29,585 bases of DNA from Alistipes sp. GTDB lineage: Bacteria > Bacteroidota > Bacteroidia > Bacteroidales > Rikenellaceae. The notes beneath the pieces are model-generated. The model was not told where the DNA came from. It searched no databases and worked only from the letters and a program-made list of their open reading frames with translations. Below are positions 15,039 to 21,350 of this stretch, piece by piece (positions within the stretch are counted from its first letter, which is position 1; each line of letters begins with the position of its first letter). The stretch is taken from positions 17,341 to 46,925 of the forward strand of contig JAHZDG010000017.1 in assembly GCA_019422485.1 (NCBI GenBank). Direction: 5' to 3'. The position numbers and the translations under genes are program-made.

Positions 15039-16091
15039 ATGAAAAAGAACCGATCCTTGCGGAAAATAGTTTGGGGCCTTCTCGGGGGACTCCTGGGCGT
15101 GGTGCTGCTGTTTTTCGGGGGGGCTTGGGTGTTGGAATACCGGCCGGCGGAGCAGGAGGTGGTGTATCAGAGCGAGGAACCGGGACATTTGCCCGATACG
15201 TTGACCCTCCTGAGTTGGAATATCGGTTATGCCGGTCTGGGCGACAACATGGACTTTTTCTATGACGGGGGAACCCGGGTGAGGGATTCCCGGGAGCGCA
15301 CCGAAGCCAATCTCGAACATATTATCGCCGTATTGCAGGCAACGGATGCCGATGTGATGTTTTTGCAGGAGGTCGACCGTTGTTCCAAACGGACCTACTA
15401 CATTTCGGAGGTCGATCGTCTGCAGGCGGCCTTCCCGGACTATACGCTGACATTTGCCTATAATTATAAGGCACGGTGGGTGCCGATTCCTGTGGGGCGC
15501 CCCATGGGCCGGGTCGAGAGCGGACTGGTGATGCTCTCCCGCGTCAAACCGATCGAGGCGGTGCGGTATCAATATCCTTCGGCTTTCCCCTTCCCGGAGA
15601 GAATGTTTAATCTGAAACGCTGTTTGCTGGCGGCTTCCTTTCTGTCGGTCCGGGGCGATACGCTGATGTTGGCCGATACACACAATACGGCTTACGATAC
15701 GGGCGGTATGCGAACCCAAGAGATGAATTTTCTGCGCGACTGGCTGGCCGGGATGGACCGGAACGGACAGGCGTTCGTGGTCGGAGGGGACTGGAATCAG
15801 TATCCTCCGGGGTATGTGCCTCGCCCCGAAGAGTTGAGCAATCCCTATTTTCAACCGGAAGGAATTGATGCCCGGGGCTTCGAACCGTGGGCCCGATTCG
15901 TGTACGACACCCTGTCGCCGTCGCTGCGTTACCTGGATCGTCCCTACGGTCCCGAATCGCTGACTACTCTTACGGACTTTTTCCTGCTCTCCGACCGCTG
16001 GCAGGTGCTCTCCATCCAGACGCTGCCGGAAGCTTTTGCCTCCAGTGATCACAATCCGGTTCTGTTACGGGTTTGTCCGGTTTCCCGTTAG
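15039..16091 (+). CDS. Membrane-anchored endonuclease/exonuclease/phosphatase family protein
   Basis: A 350-residue protein with one N-terminal membrane helix (about 10-32, IVWGLLGGLLGVVLLFFGGA) and an extracytoplasmic DNase I-like phosphoesterase domain. Active-site residues are present: Asn61 in LLSWNIGY, Glu111 in MFLQEVD, His215 in ADTHNT, Asp251 and Asn253 in GGDWNQ, and Asp337-His338 in the terminal SSDHNP. Proteins of this fold cut phosphodiesters or phosphomonoesters in nucleic acids, lipids or inositol phosphates. The membrane anchor and position after a glycosyltransferase gene favour an envelope phospholipid or glycolipid substrate, but that is inference. It starts 40 bp after the glycosyltransferase gene and is followed by a weak terminator. 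Confidence 0.9.
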   Translation: MKKNRSLRKIVWGLLGGLLGVVLLFFGGAWVLEYRPAEQEVVYQSEEPGHLPDTLTLLSWNIGYAGLGDNMDFFYDGGTRVRDSRERTEANLEHIIAVLQATDADVMFLQEVDRCSKRTYYISEVDRLQAAFPDYTLTFAYNYKARWVPIPVGRPMGRVESGLVMLSRVKPIEAVRYQYPSAFPFPERMFNLKRCLLAASFLSVRGDTLMLADTHNTAYDTGGMRTQEMNFLRDWLAGMDRNGQAFVVGGDWNQYPPGYVPRPEELSNPYFQPEGIDARGFEPWARFVYDTLSPSLRYLDRPYGPESLTTLTDFFLLSDRWQVLSIQTLPEAFASSDHNPVLLRVCPVSR

Positions 16092-16109
16092 GGAAGGAGT
16101 CGGTTTTAT

Positions 16110-16140
16110 TTTGTGTGAAAAAAATCACAAACCTTTTTTT
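16110..16140 (+). terminator. Weak terminator after the phosphatase-fold gene
   Basis: TTTGTG (16110-16115) pairs with CACAAA (16126-16131) around an A-rich loop, followed by CC and seven T's. The stem is short and AT-rich, so the call is moderate. Confidence 0.5.
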
Positions 16141-16156
16141 AATCCCCAAAAAAGGC

Positions 16157-16164
16157 TACCTTTG
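16157..16164 (+). promoter_or_regulatory. -7 element of the gcvH-mdh operon
   Basis: TACCTTTG is a perfect TAnnTTTG box. At 19 bp spacing only a T run is present for the -33. The leader of about 70 nt contains a small hairpin, CGTAC (16171-16175) with GTACG (16183-16187). No glycine riboswitch is seen. Confidence 0.6.
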
Positions 16165-16240
16165 AACGGCCGTACGCAAAGGGTACGACTCTGCTAGAAG
16201 AAAAGTTAATCTATCATAAAAATTCTAAAACCATAAACTG

Positions 16241-16618
16241 ATGAACATTCCATCCAACTTGAAGTACTCGAAAGATCACGAATGGATTCGGGTCGAAGGC
16301 AATGAAGCCTATGTAGGGATTACCGATTTTGCCCAGAGCCAATTGGGCGATATCGTTTTCGTAGACGTTACCACCGTAGGCGAAACGCTCGCACAGGGCG
16401 AAGTTTTCGGGACGGTTGAAGCGGTGAAAACGGTTTCCGATGCCTTTTTGCCGGTAGGCGGCGAAGTGCTGGAATTCAACGAAGCGCTCAACGATGCTCC
16501 GGATCAGGTCAATAAAGATCCTTATGGGGAAGGCTGGATGGTCAAAATCAAAATGACCGACCCGGCTGAACTCGACAGCCTGTTGTCGGCCGATGATTAT
16601 GCTAAGTTGATCGGTTAA
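16241..16618 (+). CDS. gcvH: Glycine cleavage system H protein
   Basis: A 125-residue lipoyl carrier of the glycine cleavage system; it shuttles the aminomethyl group between the P, T and L proteins. The lipoylation site is Lys63 in GTVEAVKTVSD. The N-terminal YSKDHEWIRVEG, FAQSQLGDIVFVD and the C-terminal PYGEGWMVKIKM are all typical and the length is normal. No gcvP, gcvT or lpd is nearby; mdh follows after 24 bp and is probably cotranscribed. H proteins can also act as a general lipoyl relay, so the association with mdh may reflect central carbon metabolism as a whole. Confidence 0.97.
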   Translation: MNIPSNLKYSKDHEWIRVEGNEAYVGITDFAQSQLGDIVFVDVTTVGETLAQGEVFGTVEAVKTVSDAFLPVGGEVLEFNEALNDAPDQVNKDPYGEGWMVKIKMTDPAELDSLLSADDYAKLIG

Positions 16619-16642
16619 TTTGTCAAGTAAAGGAGAAAAGTT

Positions 16643-17584
16643 ATGAGTAAAGTTACTGTAGTGGGTGCAGGCAACGTAGGTGCTACCTGTGCCAACGTGA
16701 TTGCTACCCGCGAAATCGCAGACGAACTGGTGCTGCTGGACATCAAAGAAGGGGTGTCTGAAGGTAAAATGTTGGATATCTATCAAACGGCTACCCTGTT
16801 GGATTTCGATACCAAACTGGTGGGCGTTACCAACGATTATGCCGCTACGGCCAATTCGGATGTGGTTGTGATTACCTCGGGGATGCCCCGCAAACCGGGT
16901 ATGACCCGCGAAGAACTGATCGGGGTGAATGCCGGGATCGTTGCCAACGTGGTATCGAGCGTACTGAAATATTCGCCCAAAGCCATTATCCTGATCGTTT
17001 CCAACCCGATGGATACGATGACCTATCTGGCACTGAAGAAAAGCGGTCTTCCTAAAAACCAGATCTTCGGTATGGGTGGTAACCTCGACTCTTCGCGTTT
17101 CAAATGCTATCTGGCCAAAGCGCTCGGGGCTAACTCGAACGAAGTGGAAGGGATGGTTATCGGCGGTCACGGTGACACGACGATGATTCCTTTGTGGTCG
17201 AAAGCTACCTATAAAGGGATTCCGGTTGCCGATCTGCTGAGCAAGGAAGAAATCGACAAGGTGGTAGCCGACACGATGGTTGGTGGTGCTACGTTGACCA
17301 AACTGTTGGGTACTTCTGCATGGTATGCTCCGGGTGCTGCTGCCGCTTACGTGGTAGAATCCATCATCCGCGACCAGAAGAAAGTGATCGCTTCGTGCGT
17401 AGCTTTGGACGGTGAATATGGTCAGAGCGATATCTGCATCGGTGTACCGACCGTGATCGGGAAAAACGGGGCCGAAAAAGTGCTCGAAATCAAACTGACC
17501 GAAGAAGAAAAAGCACTCTTTGCCAAGAGTGCCGAAGCGGTTCGCAAGACCAACGCTGTACTGAAAGAAATCAACGTACTGTAA
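16643..17584 (+). CDS. mdh: Malate dehydrogenase (LDH-like type)
   Basis: A 313-residue NAD-dependent enzyme interconverting malate and oxaloacetate. It has a Rossmann GAGNVG motif (8-13) with Asp33 selecting NAD. The substrate loop is GMPRKPGMTREELI, with Arg83 and Arg89; arginine at the first of these places indicates malate rather than lactate. The catalytic pair is Asp149 (GNLDSSRF) and His176 (IGGHGDTT). GAAAAYVVESI is in the C-terminal domain. The ATG has a clear AAAGGAG site 9 nt upstream, unusually strong for this phylum, which fits high expression. The gene is cotranscribed with gcvH and ends at a good terminator. Confidence 0.97.
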   Translation: MSKVTVVGAGNVGATCANVIATREIADELVLLDIKEGVSEGKMLDIYQTATLLDFDTKLVGVTNDYAATANSDVVVITSGMPRKPGMTREELIGVNAGIVANVVSSVLKYSPKAIILIVSNPMDTMTYLALKKSGLPKNQIFGMGGNLDSSRFKCYLAKALGANSNEVEGMVIGGHGDTTMIPLWSKATYKGIPVADLLSKEEIDKVVADTMVGGATLTKLLGTSAWYAPGAAAAYVVESIIRDQKKVIASCVALDGEYGQSDICIGVPTVIGKNGAEKVLEIKLTEEEKALFAKSAEAVRKTNAVLKEINVL

Positions 17585-17604
17585 TAGCACGTTATATGTT
17601 CCGG

Positions 17605-17637
17605 AAGGGCGGATGCTGCAAAGTATCCGCCCTTTTT
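17605..17637 (+). terminator. Intrinsic terminator after mdh
   Basis: AAGGGCGGAT (17605-17614) pairs with ATCCGCCCTT (17625-17634), and the right arm runs into five T's. The convergent queG gene ends 65 bp further on. Confidence 0.88.
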
Positions 17638-17701
17638 GTTTGGTCGGGGCGGGGCAAACAGGTTAGGGACGAAAAACGGGAAAAACTGCTTTAGGACGGA
17701 G

Positions 17702-18670
17702 TTATTCCTCGATATGCGGAGGCGTTGAATCGTCGGGTTGGTTGATCTGGGACGCTTCGGAGGGTTGGAGGTGGAGGTGGGTGCGGATGCGGTGTTGTAA
17801 ACGCTGCAATCCGCATCGCGCCAGCGGACTGTCGTGAAAACGGGCTTGAAAATTCTCCTCGTCCATCGTCAGCCACTCTTGAGGGGTCAGATTGACCAGA
17901 TCCGGGAAAGGGGCCAACTCCGGGTGGCGGCTTTCGGGGGCTTGCCGGTTGTAGGGGCAGCTGCGCTGGCAGACATCGCATCCGAAAATCCATCCGTGCA
18001 GATCACCTTCTTCACCGGGAGTGCCCTCTTCGATGGTCCGGCGGGCGATGCAGCGTCGGGCATCCAACATCCGGTCTTCACCTAAAGCTCCGGTCGGACA
18101 GGCATCCAGACACCGGTGACAGGCGCCGCATCCGCCGCTGACCGGCGAGTCGGGCGTCAGCTCGACGTCGGTAAGAATAATGCCCAGGTGCAGATAGGAG
18201 CCCAAAACGGGATGAATCAACAGGGAATTCCGACCAATCCACCCCAGGCCGGCTTCGACGGCCCAGGCTTTTTCGAGCAGCGGGGCTGTATCGACAAACA
18301 CTCGTCCGGAACAACCGGGATAAGCGGTTTGGAGGGATTGAAACAGGGCTTTCAGCTTTTCGCGGATCACCAGGTGGTAATCCTTTCCCCAGGCATAAGA
18401 GGCGATGTGCGTCAATAGCGGATGGGATACGGAAGGGCGTTTGTAGCCGATTGTACAGACAATTACGCTGCGGGTCCCTTCGACCAGAAGCCCGGGGTCG
18501 AGCCGTTTGTCAAAGTTGCGTTGCATGTAGTTCAGCCCTCCGTGTCGTCCGGAGGAGAGCCATTCCGACAGCCGTTCGCGTTGTTCGGAAAGCGCCCGGC
18601 TGCGGGCGATGCGGCAGTCGTCAAATCCCAACTCGAGGGCTCTCTGGTGTATGGAGAAAGATCGGTCCAT
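17702..18670 (-). CDS. queG: Epoxyqueuosine reductase
   Basis: A 322-residue cobalamin- and iron-sulfur-dependent enzyme that reduces epoxyqueuosine to queuosine at position 34 of GUN-anticodon tRNAs. The signature VDTAPLLEKAWAVEAGLGWI (126-145) includes the probable catalytic Asp127, and NSLLIHPVLGSYLHLG follows. The two 4Fe-4S clusters are served by CGACHRCLDACPTGAL (Cys181, 184, 187, 191) and by Cys207 with CDVCQRSCPYN (Cys231, 234, 238). The length is near that of the core family and lacks the C-terminal HEAT extension of some members. It is monocistronic, with a -7 box at 18687-18694. It depends on cobalamin, which is of interest given the MetH-like gene at 27232. Confidence 0.96.
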   Translation of the reverse strand: MDRSFSIHQRALELGFDDCRIARSRALSEQRERLSEWLSSGRHGGLNYMQRNFDKRLDPGLLVEGTRSVIVCTIGYKRPSVSHPLLTHIASYAWGKDYHLVIREKLKALFQSLQTAYPGCSGRVFVDTAPLLEKAWAVEAGLGWIGRNSLLIHPVLGSYLHLGIILTDVELTPDSPVSGGCGACHRCLDACPTGALGEDRMLDARRCIARRTIEEGTPGEEGDLHGWIFGCDVCQRSCPYNRQAPESRHPELAPFPDLVNLTPQEWLTMDEENFQARFHDSPLARCGLQRLQHRIRTHLHLQPSEASQINQPDDSTPPHIEE

Positions 18671-18686
18671 GAAAATATTACCCCCT

Positions 18687-18694
18687 CAAATGTA
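18687..18694 (-). promoter_or_regulatory. -7 element of queG
   Basis: On the minus strand TACATTTG matches TAnnTTTG, 17 bp before the queG ATG, so the leader is only about 10 nt. No clear -33 TTTG is seen. Confidence 0.5.
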
Positions 18695-18714
18695 TGAATT
18701 ATTCAGAATAAAAT

Positions 18715-18722
18715 TAACTTTG
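18715..18722 (+). promoter_or_regulatory. -7 element of the acyl-CoA synthetase gene
   Basis: TAACTTTG is a perfect TAnnTTTG box; a weak -33 candidate, TATG (18693-18696), lies 18 bp upstream and overlaps the queG -7 box. The leader of about 90 nt has CCTGAAGA (18728-18735) complementary to TCTTCAGG (18793-18800), which could fold the 5' end back near the ATG. Confidence 0.5.
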
Positions 18723-18819
18723 TAGCACCTGAAGAGTTGCCTGTTGCGAACTTTTTCGGTTTGACAGTGGGCGGTTGATCCGACGATCGGCTTCTTCAGG
18801 AACCGTTAATTCCTTCGTT

Positions 18820-20445
18820 ATGGCATTTCAAACACTACGTGAAATCTATCAGCACAGTATTGAAACGTTTCGGGATAACTGTTGTTTCTCGATGTATGAA
18901 GGTGAAACGCTGACCTATGCTGATTTTGCAGCGAGGGTAGAGGCTCTGGTGGAAACGTTTGTCCATGCGGGCTTGAGTAGCGGCGATAAGATTGCCCTGC
19001 TGAGTAACAATATGCCCAACTGGGGGGTCACCTATTTCGCAGCCACGATTTCGGGCATGGTGATTGTGCCGATTTTGCCCGATTTTTCAGGATCCGAACT
19101 CGATAAGATTATCATACACAGCGAAGCCAAGGCGCTGGTGGTGTCCGATAAATTGTATGGGAAGATTTCCCGGACGACACTCGATCAAATGCAATTGGTG
19201 ATCCGGAGCAAAAACCTGGGGGTCATTGCTCATAAAGAGAGCGCTCCGGGAGTGATCCGTGAACCGGCTCCGGAAGATTTGGCGGCGATTATCTACACCT
19301 CGGGAACCACCTCGCAACCCAAAGGCGTCATGCTTTCTCACCGGAATCTGTGCAGCGAATTGGCAATGGTCAGTATCCTGCAGCCGGTTTATGCCGAAGA
19401 TATCTTCCTGTCGATTCTTCCGCTGGCCCATACGTATGAATGTTCCCTGGGCATGTTGCTGCCGGTGATGTGGGGGGCGTCGGTTGTGTATATCGACAAG
19501 CCGCCTACGGCTTCGGTGCTGTTGCCGGTTTTGAAAAATGTCCGGCCGACCATTATGTTGAGCGTGCCGCTGATTATCGAAAAAATCTACAAGAATAAGA
19601 TCCTGCCTCAGATCCAGAAAAACTGGTTTTTGTCACATTTGTATCGGATTCCGGTCGGTCGTCGCTTTATGAACCGCAAGGTGGGAAAACGATTGAGCGA
19701 AATGTTCGGAGGTCGGCTTCGCTTTTTCGGCATCGGTGGAGCCAAGCTCGATCCGCGTGTCGAACAGTTTCTGATGGAGGCCAAATTCCCGTATGCCATC
19801 GGCTATGGGTTGACCGAAACGGCTCCGGTTTTGGCCGGGGTCAATCCGACGATGGTCCGCCACCAGTCGACCGGTCCGATGTTGCAGGGGGTGGAAGCCC
19901 GCTTGGATCATGTGAATCCGATTTCGGGAGAAGGCGAAATTGTGGTCAAGGGTCCCAATGTGATGATGGGCTATTATAAAAACCCGGAGGCTACGGCGGA
20001 ATCGTTTACCGAAGACGGCTGGTTCCGGACCAAAGATCTGGGGGTGTTCGATCAGGACGGTTATCTGTATATCAAAGGACGTCTGGGAAATATGATTCTG
20101 GGTCCCAGCGGAGAAAATATCTATCCGGAAGAGATCGAGAATGTGATCAACGGTCACGCTTTGGTGAGCGATTCGTTGGTGAAAGAGGATATGGGAAAAC
20201 TGGTGGCGATTGTTCATTTCGATCGGGATGCGTTGGAACGCAAGTACCATGCGGTACGTGAGGAGCTGGAACAGAAGATGGATGTCATCAAACAGGATTT
20301 GATGAAGTATGTCAATTCCAAGGTCAGCAAATTCTCTCGCATTTCGGTGGTCGAAGAGCGAAGCGAAGATTTCGAAAAGACCCCGACCCATAAGATCAAA
20401 CGATTTTTGTATACGAAAAAGAATCACTCGTCGCATCTCCAATAA
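18820..20445 (+). CDS. AMP-dependent acyl-CoA synthetase (long-chain fatty acid-CoA ligase type)
   Basis: A 541-residue adenylate-forming enzyme that would activate a fatty acid to acyl-AMP and then acyl-CoA. The ATP-binding loop is YTSGTTSQPKGVMLSH (159-174). GYGLTETAPVLAGV (328-341) is the A5 motif. DGWFRTKDLGVFDQDGYLYI (399-418) includes the ribose-binding aspartate, and the hinge follows at KGRLGNMI. The catalytic lysine is probably Lys525 in KTPTHKIKRFL. The ATG at 18820 is preferred over the in-frame TTG at 18775 because the family N-terminus (TLREIYQHSIETF) begins just after it. Chain length is not determined by sequence. It may supply substrates to the acyl-CoA dehydrogenase at 2194-3921, but the loci are separate. 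Confidence 0.93.
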   Translation: MAFQTLREIYQHSIETFRDNCCFSMYEGETLTYADFAARVEALVETFVHAGLSSGDKIALLSNNMPNWGVTYFAATISGMVIVPILPDFSGSELDKIIIHSEAKALVVSDKLYGKISRTTLDQMQLVIRSKNLGVIAHKESAPGVIREPAPEDLAAIIYTSGTTSQPKGVMLSHRNLCSELAMVSILQPVYAEDIFLSILPLAHTYECSLGMLLPVMWGASVVYIDKPPTASVLLPVLKNVRPTIMLSVPLIIEKIYKNKILPQIQKNWFLSHLYRIPVGRRFMNRKVGKRLSEMFGGRLRFFGIGGAKLDPRVEQFLMEAKFPYAIGYGLTETAPVLAGVNPTMVRHQSTGPMLQGVEARLDHVNPISGEGEIVVKGPNVMMGYYKNPEATAESFTEDGWFRTKDLGVFDQDGYLYIKGRLGNMILGPSGENIYPEEIENVINGHALVSDSLVKEDMGKLVAIVHFDRDALERKYHAVREELEQKMDVIKQDLMKYVNSKVSKFSRISVVEERSEDFEKTPTHKIKRFLYTKKNHSSHLQ

Positions 20446-20471
20446 CCCGCTGGCGGGATAACGTATAGAGG

Positions 20472-20502
20472 TTCCCGTTTGCGCAGGCAAACGGGAATTT
20501 TT
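20472..20502 (+). terminator. Intrinsic terminator after the acyl-CoA synthetase gene
   Basis: TTCCCGTTTGC (20472-20482) pairs perfectly with GCAAACGGGAA (20487-20497) around GCAG, followed by five T's. A small additional hairpin, CCCGC-TG-GCGGG (20446-20457), immediately follows the stop codon. Confidence 0.92.
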
Positions 20503-20567
20503 ATCTGAGGGGAGGCTTTGGAACAGAGAACTCTCCTCGGTAGGAGTAAGGTGAAAATGGGAAAAGT

Positions 20568-21275
20568 ATGGAATTGACTCAGGAACAGATAGAACGTTTC
20601 CAACGGAGTTTGAAGGTCGAGGGGTTTGGCCCTGCCGACCAGCAACGCTTATTGCAGAGTCGAGTGGTGGTGGTGGGTGCCGGAGGACTGGGATCTGCCG
20701 CACTGAGTTATCTGGTGGCCGCCGGTGTGGGACATGTGACGCTGGTGGAGTTCGACCGTGTGTCGCTCAGTAACCTCCAGCGTCAGATCTTGTATACAAC
20801 GGCGGATTTGGGAGAGCCCAAAGCAGAGGTGGCGGCCATGCGTTTGTCCCGCTTGCATCCGGGGTGTGAGATTCGGGTGGAGGATCGACGGCTGACGGCC
20901 GAAAACGGACGGGAAATCTTGGCCGGACACGATGTGGTGGTCGATTGTACGGATAATTATGAGACCCGTTACCTGATTGATGATCTTTGTGGAGAGCTTG
21001 CGCTGCCGATGGTATATGGAACGGCCGAACAGATGGGAGGCCAGGTCTCTGTTTTTCATACTAAGTATTCGGGTAGTTACCGGGCCTTATATTCCCAACC
21101 GATGAGTTCGAAAGAGGCGGTCGGAGTTTTCCCTCCGATGGTCGGTATTATTGGGTCATTGCAGGCCTTGGAGACGTTGAAGTGGCTGACAACGGGACAT
21201 TCACAGCTGGAAGGCGTGTTGTTGCTGGTGGATGGAGGTACCTTGCAGTTCAGTCGTTTCGAAATCGGAGGATAA
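20568..21275 (+). CDS. ThiF/MoeB/HesA-family adenylyltransferase lacking the zinc cysteines
   Basis: A 235-residue E1-like protein that would adenylate the C-terminus of a ubiquitin-like sulfur carrier (ThiS or MoaD type). The nucleotide fold is intact: VVVVGAGGLGSA (33-44), VEFDRVSLSNLQRQILY (60-76) with Asp63, Asn69, Arg72 and Gln73, and VVDCTDNYETRYLI (124-137) with Asp129. GVFPPMVGIIGSLQALETLK (186-205) is the usual C-terminal helix region. The structural zinc site of most relatives begins C-Y-x-C-L; here the same place reads SYRALY (170-175), and no CxxC pair exists anywhere in the protein. No thi, moa or mec gene is nearby. The ATG at 20568 gives the standard N-terminus (LTQEQIERFQR). 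Its protein substrate is unknown. Confidence 0.9.
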   Translation: MELTQEQIERFQRSLKVEGFGPADQQRLLQSRVVVVGAGGLGSAALSYLVAAGVGHVTLVEFDRVSLSNLQRQILYTTADLGEPKAEVAAMRLSRLHPGCEIRVEDRRLTAENGREILAGHDVVVDCTDNYETRYLIDDLCGELALPMVYGTAEQMGGQVSVFHTKYSGSYRALYSQPMSSKEAVGVFPPMVGIIGSLQALETLKWLTTGHSQLEGVLLLVDGGTLQFSRFEIGG

Positions 21276-21290
21276 TTGGGATGGGAATAT

Positions 21291-21332
21291 AAAATGAAGC
21301 GGCGTCTTTTTCGAAAGACGCCGCTTCATTTT
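21291..21332. terminator. Bidirectional terminator with a 19-bp perfect stem and TTCG loop
   Basis: AAAATGAAGCGGCGTCTTT (21291-21309) pairs without mismatch with 21314-21332 around TTCG, an exceptionally stable tetraloop. The A/T ends provide T tracts on both strands. It separates the ThiF-like gene from the convergent GH106 gene. Confidence 0.93.
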
Positions 21333-21350
21333 GTTTCAGTCGGAAGGAGT

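Noticed and set aside
14880..16052. A 390-codon minus-strand open frame opposite the glycosyltransferase and phosphatase-fold genes
   Set aside because: Shadow of real plus-strand genes; no recognisable domain, promoter or start context.
16214..17590. A 458-codon open frame on the minus strand opposite gcvH and mdh
   Set aside because: Its protein is compositionally odd and matches no family, while the plus strand carries two unmistakable genes; the frame is open because of codon bias in highly expressed genes.
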